Notes: generated by a model from the sequence alone, not told the origin. Shown: positions 47,881 to 61,457, counted from the stretch's first letter. The stretch is 64,000 bases of DNA from Anoplolepis gracilipes (GCF_047496725.1 NC_132980.1:4075001-4139000), one strand, 5' to 3'. Numbers and translations: made by a program.

Positions 47881-49669
47881 TATTTAAAATCAACTCGAAG
47901 TATCTGTCATCACTAATACTATAAAGATAATATGCATTGTTGTAATCGAATGCTACTATCAAGGTTACGAGAATAGGCACGAGCACTGAGCGATAGTAGG
48001 TAGTAATTGAAATTATATGCAATTTATTTTCAACATACCTCAAAAACATTGCTTTTTCAAAAATTTTTATAACAAAAAAGTATTTATTTTTTAATAAAAA
48101 ATATTAGCTAGTATTTATCTTGATTATCTATCTGGAACATATATTATCAAATTATATTGTATATAATACAACATCAAAAGAATTAAATATATCATTAGAA
48201 AAATATAAAAGTTGAATAATTTATACCTATAAATATGTCAAAACAAGTGTTATAAAAAGAATTTAACGACTTTATTATTCAGTAAAATCGAGTTAAATGA
48301 ATGTTTTTATTCAATTATAAGTCATGCTAACGTTGTCGTTTTGAAAGCAAATTGACACTGCGCATTTTGTTATGATAAAATACGTAATAAATATAAAATG
48401 TGTAGATTTCAATCTCTACTATCATTACGCATTGCATCATATCATAACGTAATGCAACGATACTTATCCACTCAATGTGCGCTTATGATATATTTGTTTA
48501 TCTATTATTAGATCCGTAATCAATTCTAATAGTAATCATGCCCATAGTTAGCTATTATAATTAGGTAATCCAGAATCGTTTTTTAAAGCGTTAAGTATCA
48601 TCGAGATTTATTAAATTTTTTTTTTGCAAGTTAATGTAATATAAAATATCTGTAATTTTTTTGTTTACTATTTATATTTTAAATGCTAAGATTCAAATAC
48701 ATGGCTATCTGTTTATAAAATGTTTAGCTGTAAATCGTACAGCGCCTTTTTTAAATGTAAATTAATAGCTAAACAGTGCATACATGACACTCTACTAAAA
48801 ATTAAGAAATTTACAATCAAGCTGTTTTGATTTGATATAATACGAGAATGTCAGCAAAAATATTTAATCTATAATTTAATTAATTAATAATTAATCATAA
48901 TAGTGTTTCTAACGTTTTTTATATAACATGTTCTTTCAAAGCAGGCAAAAACATGTAAGCGCAAAGTATTCTTTCCTCATGAAGTATTATAATGAAACGA
49001 AACACAATGAAGTCCGTTTTAATGATCTGTGTTCTTTCTCCGACAACCGCAGTTTTTTTTCTCTCTTTTATGACTTTCGATTATAATCACTGTAACTGTT
49101 CGGCATTCAGTCATGTGTTACTGTTATGCAAATGATTTTTAAGCAATTAGAAATCCAATGCCTGAAGTACACGACCGCAAACTGATACAAATCTAGTGCT
49201 TGATTATAAAAAATAAAAATCAATAACATTTTGTACAATAACAGTTTGTTCGTATTTTATTTATTTGTCTCATTTTTTATTTTGTTTATATCTTAAAAAA
49301 TATAATAAAATAATTCTCTATCAGCTATACTGTCGGCTATTTTATATCTTAAATTTCTTAAATAGTTTGTGTACTCTTTTAGCATTTTGAAAATTGAAAA
49401 ATATTGTAAAAATGTGAAATGTAGTCTCGAATTAAGATTCAAATGAAAAAGTAGTACAAACATGTATAAACAATTCTTGATCGAATTACGTTAATAGAAT
49501 CAAAATATTTTAAGTTAAACGCTGACTATTTTTTAATCATCTTGTATTTTTTATTTTTTTTTTTTAGGTACGAATAAAGAGCGGTGCAAACAAATACAAA
49601 CTAGATACAGATTAGATACGTTATTAAAGAAAGCGATAATCTTGATCTATGCACATGGGGATATATGCT
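47881..49669. other. Gene-free A/T-rich stretch
   Basis: I see no gene, RNA or well-defined element here. A few TAATGCA/ATGATAT short palindromes occur (for example near 48420-48460). Confidence 0.4.
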
Positions 49670-49678
49670 TTAATAATA

Positions 49679-51169
49679 ACGTCTGTCGACCTAGCCCCCC
49701 CACCTTGTAAAAATAAAAAAACAAATACTGCAAATTTACGAGCTATTTATGAGCTTTCATATCCCGCAAATTAAAAATTTTGAGCTCGTCACACTAGGCA
49801 GGAATTTAATAATTTTGGTGGGGGGGCTGAGTCGACGTCGACTCAGCCCCCCCGCCCCTTAAAAATAAAAATATTCAATCGTTCTTTGCGGCAGAATTAG
49901 GAGCTATTTATGAGCTTTTAAAATAATATAATTTCGATTTTTGAGCTCACCGTTTTAACCCCAAAACAACCCTTTCATTATTAAAACTCAAGAGAGAACT
50001 ATGCTTAAAATGAAAAAATTTAACACTTTTGCGGGTAAATATTGTTTATTGATTTATGAGCTCTCAAAATACGTGTATTTTGATTATTGAGCCGCAACCC
50101 CTTTATAGAAAAACCACCCTTCGTCTCCCCGGCATAAGAGAAAACTATACTTAAAATGAAAAAATTTAACACTTTTGCGGATAAATATTGTTTATTGATT
50201 TATGAGCTCTCAAAATACGTGTATTTTGATTATTGAGCTACGACTCCTTTACAATGAAACTACTCCCAAATCTTTCCAGCACAAAAGAAACTATACTTAA
50301 AATAAAAGAATTTATTTTACGATTAAATATTGTTTATCGATTTATCAGCTCCAAAAATACGAGCGATTTTGATTATTAAGTTACAACCTTTTTACAAAAA
50401 TAATCACCACGCATCTCCTTCACATAAGAGAGAACTGTAAATTTAAAATGAAAAAAAAATTATTATTTTGCGAACCTATAAGAAGCATTAATAATATAAA
50501 ATATTTAATTATAAAACAGTTAATACGAAATATTTAATTTCTTTCATTTTAAGTATAGTCCTCTCTTGTGCCGGGGAGACGAGGGGTGGTTTTTCTATAA
50601 AGGGGTTGCGGCTCAATAATCAAAATACACGTATTTTGAGAGCTCATAAATCAATAAACAATATTTATCCGCAAAAGTGTTAAATTTTTTCATTTTAAGT
50701 ATAGTTTTCTCTTATGCCGGGGAGACGAAGGGTGGTTTTTCTATAAAGGGGTTGCGGCTCAATAATCAAAATACACGTATTTTGAGAGCTCATAAATCAA
50801 TAAACAATATTTACCCGCAAAAGTGTTAAATTTTTTCATTTTAAGCATAGTTCTCTCTTGAGTTAAATAATGAAAGGGTTGTTTTGGGGTTAAAACGGTG
50901 AGCTCAAAAATCGAAATTATATTATTTTAAAAGCTCATAAATAGCTCCTAATTCTGCCGCAAAGAACGATTGAATATTTTTATTTTTAAGGGGCGGGGGG
51001 GCTGAGTCGACGTCGACTCAGCCCCCCTACCAAAATTATTAAATTCCTGCCTAGTGTGACGAGCTCAAAATTTTTAATTTGCGGGATATGAAAGCTCATA
51101 AATAGCTCGTAAATTTGCAGTATTTGTTTTTTTATTTTTACAAGGTGGGGGGGCTAGGTCGACAGACGT
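49679..51169. mobile_element. 1491-bp palindromic MULE-type foldback with 9-bp target duplication
   Basis: Ends ACGTCTGTCGACCTAGCCCC and complement, flanked by TTAATAATA at 49670-49678 and 51170-51178. A 9-bp duplication is usual for Mutator-like elements. The arms are over 600 bp. Inside each arm a GC palindrome GCTGAGTCGACGTCGACTCAGC occurs (49827-49850 and mirrored near 51000-51022), and a roughly 180-bp unit (GCGGATAAATATTG...ATTTATGAGCTC) is repeated two to three times. No transposase. Confidence 0.8.
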
Positions 51170-51179
51170 TTAATAATAT

Positions 51180-52811
51180 GAATTTACATATGCATATCAG
51201 GAAATATATGAAAATGCATTTGTTCCAATATATGTTTCAGTTCATGTGCTAAAACATTCCTATTTCTATATGTATATAATTTATAAAAGATAATATATAA
51301 GAAATCTGAGAAATATGCCGAAACGGTAAAAAATGACCGCTCGATACTTCTAGTGTTCATTGATATAAAAATTAAAAAACAATAAATATATTAATAAATA
51401 TTAATATTATACAAATATTAATCAATATATTATTTAATATTAATCAATATATTATTTTAATTGTTGTTTATCCAATTAATTATCAATTAATAATTATTAT
51501 TAATTGTTAAATATCGATTTAACAATTATTAATGTTAATTATTTATTGAAATATCAGCAGTGCAAATATACATGTCTTCTTAATTATTTAATTAATTCTT
51601 AAATACGTTATTATTTGGAAGTAAATAAATAAAGTAGAAAACAAACAGAAAAAATGAAATGTTTTTAATACAAGTAAATTTTTAATTTTTAAGTCACGAT
51701 AAATGGATTGTAATGTGATTCTAATATTTAAAGGAGTAACCTAATTAAATATTTGATTACAAAATAAACGTCAAAGATTTTTTTATATTATTAATAACAA
51801 AATAAAGTGGAAAAATATTAATTTCATTAATAATAATAATAATAATAATTTTTACTTGTTAAATTGTACAATAATTAAAACAAAATAAAAATTGAATATA
51901 TGTATAATTGTATACATTTTATATACTTAGTATATTCGAATACATATTTTATAATAATAAAGCTATTATTAATGTGTGCGATAAAGTATTTTATTAATTT
52001 AAAATATAATATAAATTTAAAATATAATTGTTGCAAGGTATACAAAATATCTTATATGAATAAATTTTTATCATTATAATAAAGAAGGAGAAACTCTTAC
52101 ATTAATAATACAAAATATTTTATTCATTAAGAAATAATATACATACAATGTAAATAAATCGTTATATAGCAGCACAAAGTTTTTTGCATTGAATTTTTTC
52201 ACTTTTATATTTTGTTGCAATGTTTTTTAATATGTAAGTAAATAATTTCAGTATTCCCCATGACAATGGAAAAGCAACAGCTTTTATATTGTAATAATTA
52301 TGTTACATTCAATTGGTGTAGCAATGTCAATTTTTTGCATTAAATTTTTTTAATTTTTACATTTTTTGTAGTATTTTTTGATATTATAAACTTTTGCAAG
52401 AAAAAGATATAACTTCAATTAATCTTTTATGTAATCTTTTAGTAGGTGTATTTATCGATTTAAATGAATTTTTTATGGAATAGATTGGAACAATAAACAA
52501 TAAACAATAAAATAACGCTTCTTTGTATAAGTAATGCTTTTTTATATAAATAATTTTTTATGTATTAAAATATCTTTTTACATAATAATTTTTTTAAGGG
52601 GCACGGATGGATTTAGCTTCTTTTTCATTTTTTTTTTTTTTTTCTTGAAAAGGTAATTTTTTCAAGGATTATATTAATTTTTTTTTAGTGATATATACAC
52701 ATGAACTGAACTGCAAATATCTTATTTGAATTTTTAGATTATTGGATCGTAACATGTAGAATGATTAGATTTCTAATAGACTTAATTAATTGATGGCTTT
52801 ATACGTATTAT
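51180..52811. other. Gene-free A/T-rich stretch
   Basis: Very A/T-rich with ATTAAT-type low complexity (51360-51550) and an ATAATA run (51828-51850). No gene found. Confidence 0.4.
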
Positions 52812-52914
52812 GGCTACGTTTGGTTTTGGGTGTTACGCGCTATCTTCGACATATAATGAGAAATAAAGATAGAATGACGCTTATAGCGTGTGAATGCCCA
52901 AAACGAACGTAGCC
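52812..52914. mobile_element. 103-bp MITE (GGCTACGTTTGG)
   Basis: Ends GGCTACGTTTGGTTTTGGG and CCCAAAACGAACGTAGCC, with TAT on each side. Ends and size fit a Harbinger-type MITE with a 3-bp duplication. Confidence 0.65.
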
Positions 52915-53008
52915 TATATGTAGAAAAAACAAAAATTTAATCTATATAATGTATAAATTACTGTAAACTGAATATAAAAATGTATATTTTATATGTCATT
53001 GCATACAT

Positions 53009-53460
53009 ATACAAAGTGTCCCAAAAAAGGTAGGTCACTCCTGAGTATTTCGAAAAATATAAGTTTTATCAAAAAATGTTTCAAATAAAAGTTATATAAT
53101 TTCAAAGAGACCATAAGATGATGCCATTGGTTTAATCTTAGATAGTCGTTTGAAGGTTACATGAAAGTCACTTTCAATTTTTTAAATGGAACCTCCTATT
53201 TTTTTATTGTATATTTTTGTAGCTTACGTCGAGAACTTTCCAAAATACTATAATAAAGTATTTTTTCATCAAGTACTTTTCGAGTTAAGAGGCTAGAAAG
53301 TTACAATATTTTGACATAAAATACAAAATAGCTTGTAAAATGTTCAATTTTCGGTAATTTTACCTTAATTATTACACACAGAATAATAAGACAGATCAAT
53401 TAGTATAAAGAAAAACACATAGTTGAAAAAAGAAAGAAAAAAATATGAATTTGCAACGAG
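53009..53460. mobile_element. Old half-copy of the palindromic CAGGGTG family
   Basis: Contains degraded versions of the AAATGTTTCA..AAAAGTTATAT, CATAAGATGATGCCATTGG, TTTAAATGGAAC and GAGAACTTTCCAAAATACT blocks seen at 44239-44660. The right half is missing. Confidence 0.6.
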
Positions 53461-53713
53461 CAATTACTAATTGTTTTTGCAGATGGAACATCGCATTTTT
53501 CAATTTCAATATTATTTTCTCATGTTAATTATGAAAAAATAATCTGCTTTATTCTTATTCTCAAAACAAAATACTACTCATGCAGACCGATATTTGCCTC
53601 GTAATCTGCATTATGTATTTATTCAGATTGCAGATTTTATTATCAACAGTTTCTTTTGTTATTTATTCCGGTAATATCATTTGCATTTAATTAGGAATTA
53701 CAATGGAACAACG

Positions 53714-54268
53714 AACATATGATAATATCACAAGAAATTAGAAGTTAGCGAAAATAGAATCGTATTTAATATTTGATTGCATAAATGTTTTTTACATTAA
53801 GTTTTATATTAAAAGTGAATATTAGTAAGCATTAATTAATGCAATTTTAATGTTTTATTTTATACAGGAAAATTAAAAATTTAAAAAAATGAAAATTAAA
53901 AACATATTTTGTATTTTGTTTGTACCTATTTGTTTAGTCTCTTATTTGAAGTACTTGTAGTTTATTTTATAGTTTTGGTTACATTATTGGTAACATATGA
54001 TAATATCACAAGAAATTAGAAGTTAGCGAAAATAGAATCGTATTTAATATTTGATTGCATAAATGTTTTTTACATTAAGTTTTATATTAAAAGTGAATAT
54101 TAGTAAGCATTAATTAATGCAATTTTAATGTTTTATTTTATACAGGAAAATTAAAAATTTAAAAAAATGAAAATTAAAAACATATTTTGTATTTTGTTTG
54201 TACCTATTTGTTTAGTCTCTTATTTGAAGTACTTGTAGTTTATTTTATAGTTTTGGTTACATTATTTA
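53714..54268. repeat. 278-bp tandem duplication
   Basis: Sequence 53714-53991 (starting AACATATGATAATATCACAA) is repeated directly at 53992-54268 with almost no change, which indicates a recent duplication. Neither unit has coding potential I can support. Confidence 0.9.
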
Positions 54269-55909
54269 TATGTTTGTTTCTCTATATTTTCTTGATTATA
54301 AATTAATATCCTCTAATAACTTTTTTTAATCTAGATTATTAATTAATATAATTTTTTTTCTTTAAAAAATTTTTTTTATTTACTTTATTCCGTTGTTAAT
54401 AGCATTGTGAAAAAATGGTTTGTCATTTTATTATTTTTTATTTTTCTGATTAATTCTTTGTTATATGTTTAATTTGTTCTGCTTTTCTAGGCATAATCTG
54501 TATAAATTATCTTCCTGCTTCTAGTATCTATTTATAAGTTTTTCATATCTGCAATTAAATCTTACTAAAATTGTTTAATGATCTTTCTCCCTTTGTGCTT
54601 TTTTAAATAGGAACCTAGCAATATTATAGTACAAAATTTTTTATAATTTATATTTTACATTCTGTGTAACATTGATTATGTATAAGAGCAAATGCCAGGT
54701 TATATAGTTGCAATAGATGAAAAGATGTTAGAAATTCTAAATGATATTGGAAAAGAGTTATTGTAGTCAAAATTAAGTATTTTTAAGATTTTCAGGATTC
54801 TCTCAAATGGAATGTATTACGTCGATTTTGGTTAATAAAATATTCATAATTAAATATTGAATCTATCGCCAAAAAGTTGTGAATTAGATCATTGAAGATC
54901 TATCAATAATTATAAATTATATTCATTCAAACTTAAAAGTCTTTTAGGTCATTAAAAATTAGAAGATTAGAAACTGCGAATTAATGTCAAAATTGACAAA
55001 TTCAAGTCGTAACATAAATTTTTTGTTTATGTAACCATGTCTAAAATTATTAGATATCTTTAAATTTTTTTTATTTCTCATTATATAGGTCACAATAAAT
55101 ATAACACTAATATAACACTAATTTCAGCTGACTGTTTATGAAATATTCAAACAACGCATAAAAACATTTTATCTGCTTAACAAATTTAAGGTTTGAAGAG
55201 ACCTCTGTCGGTTGGAGGTTTTCTGCATATTCCGACCAAATATAGAAAAACATTAAAAATATGATTTTCGTAATTAGTAGCATCAATTCTTTGATGCTAA
55301 AGAGCAGTTTTTGTGATAAAGAATTAAAGAAAAAAATCATAATTTGATAGACAGTGATGTAGTTAGTTGCGGTTCAAAGTACATGACCACGAGTTCTTTC
55401 TTATTTATTATAAAATTTTTGAGAGTCAAATTGCAAAATCTCTTTATCACCACTTCTAGATTTATAAAGAATATATTAAAAAATTTATAAAGAGGTGTTG
55501 TTTTTTTCAAGGCGGGATATGCAGAAAATAGATGGCCAATTCTGACAATATAAGAAATACGTCAAAACAAAATTCAGGTAAAATACTAATTTTTCGAGGC
55601 ATAGTTTGCTGACGAATGTTATTATCTATACCTAAGGTGCAACAATGTGGCTAACGATAGATTATATTGGTAACACCATATAATAAAGAGAGACAATGAC
55701 GCTGTCTCTTTTGCAATGGTGTTTATACGTATATGAACATACACAATATATAGAATGAGAGTACATTTTTGAAAGGTTATAACTATGACGCCGAAATTTG
55801 TTCGTCACTTTTGTCGACTTAACGTAAGATAATCTTTGCAAAAATAATTTGCAATGAATAAAATTAAGTTTGTTTACCCTTATTTAGTTCAGGATGTTTT
55901 GAATTTTAG
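54269..55909. other. A/T-rich stretch with a decayed B-type transposon end
   Basis: No gene. At about 55640-55812 a degraded match to element B is visible (GTGCAACAATG...AGAGAGACAATGACG...CATACACAATATATAGAATGA...TTTGTCGACTT). A minus-strand ORF at 55107-55340 is not convincing. Confidence 0.45.
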
Positions 55910-55924
55910 ACAAGAACAGATCTA

Positions 55925-56273
55925 CATATGTGAACTTAGCGTCCGACTTTAAAAAAAATAAATTTTAAATACGGAAAATGATTGCATTTGTAGTTGTTTG
56001 TAGTAACAATAATTTCGTTTGTAGTTTTAACCATAAACAAATTTTTTATTTTCGCAAAATGATTGTTGTATTTAAAATTTAATTTTTTTTTTAAATCTCC
56101 ACTTGCGTTCGATTTAGAATCACTTGTAGAGTTGTTAGTGGTGATTTTACTTTTATTTATAGTTGCACCGTTCGCGAGATATAATTATTTAATTGCGCAT
56201 AAATTGAGTCCCGTAAGTAGAATTAAGATGTCTTGAAAACAAACAAAATTAACTTATATTAAATTATTTCAAT

Positions 56274-56338
<65 letters not shown>

Positions 56339-56910
56339 GCTCTCGCTCTCGCTCTCGCTCTCGCTCTCGCTCTCGCTCTCGCTCGCGAACAGAGTGCCAC
56401 TACAAAAGTAAAAACAGTACAAAAAACTACAAACGATTCTAAATCAAGTCACGCAAGCGGATTTGAGATATTTTGAAAATTTTAAAAATTCATTTGTTGT
56501 GTAATTGTTTGAATAATTATATCTCGCTAACAATACAACTACAAGCGAAAGTAAAAACATTACAAACAACTAGAAAGTAAAAGTATTATAAACGACTCTA
56601 AATCGAGTCTCACAAGTGAATTTGAGATATTTTGAGAATTAAAAAAAAATTCATTTTTAGCGTAATTGTTTTAATAATTATATCTCATGAACGGTGTAAT
56701 TACAAACGAGAGCAAAATCACTACAAACAATTACTCGCAAACGGATTTAAGATATCTCAATGTCGAATGCGAGTCATTTAAAACATTTTTTTTTAATGGA
56801 TAAAATTACAAACGAAATTATTGTTAATGCAAAAATTACAAACAAAATGCTATGTTTTCCGTATTAAAAATTTATGATTTAAAAGTCGGGTACTAAGTTC
56901 ACGTACGTGA
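55925..56910. mobile_element. Foldback element with tandem ACAAACGA units and CT satellite
   Basis: Left end GTGAACTTAGCGTCCGACTTT and right end AAAGTCGGGTACTAAGTTCAC are inverted copies. Between them the block CTACAAACGATTCTAAAT...TTTGAGATATTTTGA...TAATTATATCTCGC is repeated about three times at 56400-56760, and an inverted version lies at 55980-56240. The (CT)n/(CTCGCT)n microsatellite at 56271-56391 sits at the turn. Confidence 0.6.
56271..56391. repeat. (CT)n and (CTCGCT)n microsatellite
   Basis: About 60 bp of CT followed by roughly nine CTCGCT-type units. Confidence 0.95.
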
Positions 56911-57671
56911 AGGACAGAAAAACAAAACAAAAATAGAGTACAAAATTTTTTCAAAAACAAAAAACACAATTTAATATGCATATACGTTTATTTAAAATTA
57001 ATTATACTCAATCATGAAATCATACATGAAATAAGCGATAGAAGTCAATAAGCTTCTGAATATTACAGTATAAATTACACAGAAAACTATCTAATCATGC
57101 GCGAATTAAGAAACGAAAAAAAATAGATATAAGATTTTCTATTAATTAAGTAAATTTATTAAAAGCTCCTACTTTGGGTCATCCTCAGTAATGTATACAA
57201 ATTGTACAAATTAATATATAATAAAGAAAACTAAATATAGATAAGTAGATAAATAGAGAAAAATCTAAATATAGAGAAGTAGGTGCAAATTATAAAAACA
57301 AAAAAGAAAATATAGGTACTTGGAAACATATTATATATTGTATCATGTGGTTGAACGCATACAGTATCTTAAAATTCCTCACAAACTTTCCGTTATGAAG
57401 AACCTCTCACCAATTCCAGCTGTTAGAAAAGTGATACATTACAATGTAAAATATACTGCACATTGCGAATAAAAAATTTAAACTGAATAATTATATAGAT
57501 AGTTTGTATTCAATAATGTAAAATATTTCCTATAGTTATGCGTTTGTTATTACAACTGTAGAGAAGAAATAATTCATTTCTTCTCTTTATAAAGATGGAA
57601 AGTCGCTTATCTATTTTTTCTCGAAAATTATATTTAATGTGAAAGTTACAAAAATGTTACTTTTGTTACAG

Positions 57672-57819
57672 AAAATGAAATGAAATCTGAGTGTTTATTC
57701 AGAGATGAAATCCTGAGGAAACGGAATCTACTATTATGATGGACCCACCACTTACGAGCAAAGTTCTCCGAGCCCCTAATTTAAAGAGAGGTCAAGAAAA
57801 TATTAGGATACAGAATAGA
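57672..57819 (+). CDS. Candidate alternative first coding exon (MMDPPLTSK...)
   Basis: Preceded by TTTTGTTACAG and followed by a GTAAGT donor. ATG 57736 gives 28 codons in phase 0 (MMDPPLTSKVLRAPN then a basic stretch). The frame upstream of the ATG contains stops, so if real this exon starts translation. Unknown gene. Confidence 0.35.
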
Positions 57820-57959
57820 GTAAGTGATGATAATGATATATACATTTTATATATTATACAAATTAATATTTACATATGTGTATTGAAATATATTCACGAT
57901 AACATTAATGAAAAAAGTTGTTGTGATATTTTGTTAGACATCAAGATTTTTTTCTAATA

Positions 57960-59040
57960 AATATAGAAAAGAATGTATGATTCCTTGTTTTTCTCATTGT
58001 TAATGTGAATCTAATGCCTAACTTTTTAAATTTTTTTATACATTTTGCAAATATGTCATGCGTAAACAAGTTACATTATTACTCATTATATTATTCGTAC
58101 TACTTACATCTTCTTTTTAACAACTTTAAGTCTTACAAATTTTCTATGCTTCTATTTTCATTCTTTTTGTCTTTATTTGTAATTTTTCAAAAATACATTA
58201 TAATTATGCATATGTATATATGTATATACTACATAATACTAAATAATAATAATACCAAATAATAATATTAATATACTAAATATACCAAATAATACCAAAA
58301 AATTGCACAGCAAGCTATTACTTTAATATATTTTGATGTATACATTTTATATTGATTAAACCTGTTTTTGCTACAGAAATCATGATACCAGAAAAAATTT
58401 TAATTGAAAATAAAAATTATGTATATTCAGGCATGCTGGAAATTATTTCTTGAATTACATTAATTTATTACATTATTAATTATCTATGAATAAATATGAG
58501 TTAAACTAAAAAGTTGCATAATTTTAAATGGGATATAGAATTTCTGTTTTCGGTTGTGAATGTAATAATTATCGAGTTATAGCATGGATTACGCTAGCGC
58601 TGCTTTACTTGTATATAAAACAGGAACGAGATAGAAAGTGGCCACGGACTCCTCAAGATACGGTAGATTTTTGCCAATTGGTGTTGAATGAAAATGGCAA
58701 AATCAATCAAAAAGCACAAAGTAGCCAGTCATTTTTAATATCTTACAAATATAGAATAGAAATAAAATTAAAAATTTAACAAAAAATAAAAGTAAGGCTA
58801 ATAAAAATTAAATATATATGTAAAATTATTAATAATTAATAAAATCATTTTTATATTTTATATTAATTAAAATTTTATATATTTTTACTGACAACAAATT
58901 TTAAAAAAACCGAAAATAATATTTTACACACTTTTCACATTAAATCTTGTTGACATAGCATTACAAAACGCAGTTGGAAAAAAATTCAGCTGCTATTTTC
59001 CAATGTCTATTTTGTTAGGTCTTTAGACGTAACTATAGTG
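57960..59040. other. A/T-rich stretch, one unassigned ORF
   Basis: Mostly low complexity. The + ORF at 58528-58779 contains a less A/T-biased segment (RKWPRTPQDTVDFCQLVLN) that might be an exon fragment or transposon relic. I cannot assign it. Confidence 0.35.
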
Positions 59041-59089
59041 GAATAGTGAGCTAAGATATGAAAGAAAGTAATAAGTGTGATGTATAAAA

Positions 59090-60105
59090 GGAAAGAAATA
59101 TTTATAGAAAAAGTGAAACAAACGAAAGAGAGATGTGGAAACACAGACAATATAAAAGAGAGATGAAAAAAGAAGAAGGAAAGACAGAAAAATAAAAAAA
59201 AATAAGGGAGTTCTCAAGGGAGAAAAAGTTGAAAAGAAAATAATTGAAAACGACTTAACGTGAGAGGAAAGGAAATTTAAGTGGAAGAGCCAAATTGGCT
59301 AAAGCAAAAGCAAGAAAGTATGGACAAAGGGAATAAAGAGATATATAATATAGGTAGAAGAGAAATATGAGATGAAATGAAGAGAAAGAAGTAATAATAG
59401 AAGAAAGGAAAAGAAAAGAAATGAAACTGTAAAGAATCAGGAAGAATAGAAAAAGAGGAGAGAAAAGTAAGGAGAGGAAAGAATGAAAGAAAGAAAAGAT
59501 AAAAGGAAGAAGGAGAGAAAGAAGGGTAAAATAAAAAAGAAGAGTTATTGTGGAGAAAAGAAAAGACGATATGGAAGATGATATTTTGGAATATGACGGC
59601 GATGAGGAATAAGAATAGAGAATATTGGAAGAAAATTGAAAAATAGAATTTGATGACATTCATGGAAATATGGTTGAATAGAAAGGAATGATAGAAGATA
59701 AAGAGCAAACTGTTAAAAGGATAGAAGTAAAGAGTGTAAAACGCAATTAAAAAAACAAAGGAAGAGTAATTGTAGGATTGGTAATAAGAATTAGGGAAAG
59801 AAAATGTGGTATTAGAGATAGTAGAAAAGAGATACTGACTAGCAGGATAAAAGTAGAAGTAAGGAAAGGAGAGAGGAAAAGTGGAAGAGGCATGTAAGGG
59901 GAAAAGAGTACTTAGAGGAAGGAGAAGTATTTAGAGAGAAAAGAATAAAAAAATAAAATAAATGAAAGTGATGAGAGTAGTGAGGGATTTTAAGAATGGT
60001 AGAATAAGGGTAGCGGAGAATAGAATTATGTTGGAAAATAGAATAATCTGGAGAGTAGAAGGTCATATAGAAAGATAAATAGGAAGAAGATTAGTAGAAA
60101 AGAAC
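59090..60105 (+). pseudogene. Decayed purine-rich non-LTR retrotransposon (endonuclease region)
   Basis: About 1 kb with very few pyrimidines on the + strand, a composition I associate with ant LINE elements. Read across frameshifts, 59590-59830 gives RNKNREYWKKIEK, FMEIWLNRKE, a KIKSKLLKGYKW-like stretch and NAIKKTK, then G(K/R)ENV. This follows the E-T-W-L ... P-x-G-Y pattern at the start of an APE-type endonuclease of R1/Jockey-like ORF2 proteins. No intact frame survives. The long minus-strand Ser/Phe/Leu ORFs here are shadows of the purine bias. Confidence 0.5.
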
Positions 60106-60113
60106 TATGTATA

Positions 60114-60618
60114 CAGGGTGTTCCATTTTAAGAGTGCACCCTAAATAACTTTCTTGTTTTTTATTTTAGAGAAAAATGTTTCAGACAAAAGTTATATGGT
60201 TTCGCGGGGGCCATAAAATGATGTCATTGGTTTGACTTTTGATAGTCGGTTGAAAATCACGTAAAGGTCACCTTCAATTTCTTAAATGGAACATTCTATA
60301 TATTATGGCATACTCTTTATAACTTGCCTCGAGAGCATTCCGAAACACTATAATAAAATATTTTTTCATTAAGAATTTTTTGAGATATAAGTTTTTAAAT
60401 AATGTAGATAAGCTACAAGAATATGCAAAAATATATAGAGTGTTCCATTTAAGAAATTCAAAATGACCTTTACGTGACTCTTCAAGGTCAAACTAATGGC
60501 ACCATCTTATATCCCTCTAGAAACCATACAACTTTTGTCTGAAACATTTTTTCGAATTTTCCATATTTTTCGAGATATTTGCCTGGGGCGATTAAAATGA
60601 AACATTTTGTATATATAT
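60114..60618. mobile_element. CAGGGTGTTCCATTTTAA MITE, degenerate palindrome
   Basis: TA then CAGGGTGTTCCATTTTAA at the left. The right end (AAAATGAAACATTTTGTA) is a degraded complement. Internal GTTTCAGACAAAAGTTATATG and its complement (60530-60550) pair. Same family as 44239-45117. Confidence 0.65.
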
Positions 60619-60882
60619 GTCGTAGACAAATGGTTATTTTAAGAAAATAGCTTTTGACTAGGCAAATGGTTATCTGGCTGTACTGTCAGCCTTGGTAGTT
60701 TCTGCGCTTTCAAGTTTTGTTATATTTTTTTATGGGGACGGGGCTTCGCACTCTATCCCCTTATACTTAGATGGGAATCTAAGCATTCTTTTCCAAGATG
60801 TACTTTTTAGTACGTACACGCCAGATAGCATTTACCTAGTCAAAAGCTATTTTCCTAAAATAACCATTTGCCTACGACATAT
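60619..60882. mobile_element. TIR element (GTCGTAGRCAAATGG) enclosing family E sequence
   Basis: Ends GTCGTAGACAAATGGTTATT and AATAACCATTTGCCTACGAC, with AGCTTTTGACTAG / CTAGTCAAAAGCT inside. The core (60668-60800) is the GGTAGTTTCTGCGCTTTCAAG...GGGACGGGGCTTCGC block of family E. Confidence 0.65.
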
Positions 60883-61457
60883 ATATATAAAATATGTATC
60901 TCTCTTTATTTTAAGTAATAATTGTAAGAATGATTTACTTATAATAAAAACATGTCAAAATTAAGCGGTCCATCTGTACAATGTTAAATAAGTCCATATT
61001 TTATTTATATAACTTTTGTTGTTAACTTTTTAATAAAGATTTGCACTCTCTTAAAAACTTTTATATATATATTTCATTTTTACAATACTTGTGTCGATTG
61101 CTAAAAAAAAGTTGCGTTTTCAAAGGAGCACTTAATCATAAAATCTTACGATAAGTAACTTTCGGTACAAAAACTGCTTAAAAATACATATTACACTGAA
61201 AAAAAGGATCACGGATTTCATTATTATGTTTTATTTTTATAATCAATATATTTTAATAATATGATATTTAATTAATGTAGTTTTTAAAATAACATTTAAT
61301 AAATATATTTAATATATTTAATATAATTTAATAATAAATATATTTATATAATAAGATGAATTCGATCATCGAGAGTTCTACAAAAATACAAATATTTGCG
61401 CGATTATAATTCGTAGATAATTTTCTTTCCAGTATATATGTATACTCAAGAGATATA

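Noticed and set aside
47708..48049. 113-codon minus ORF
   Set aside because: More than half of it is the Tigger-like MITE.
59255..59708. Two long minus-strand Ser/Phe-rich ORFs
   Set aside because: Shadows of the purine-rich LINE on the plus strand.
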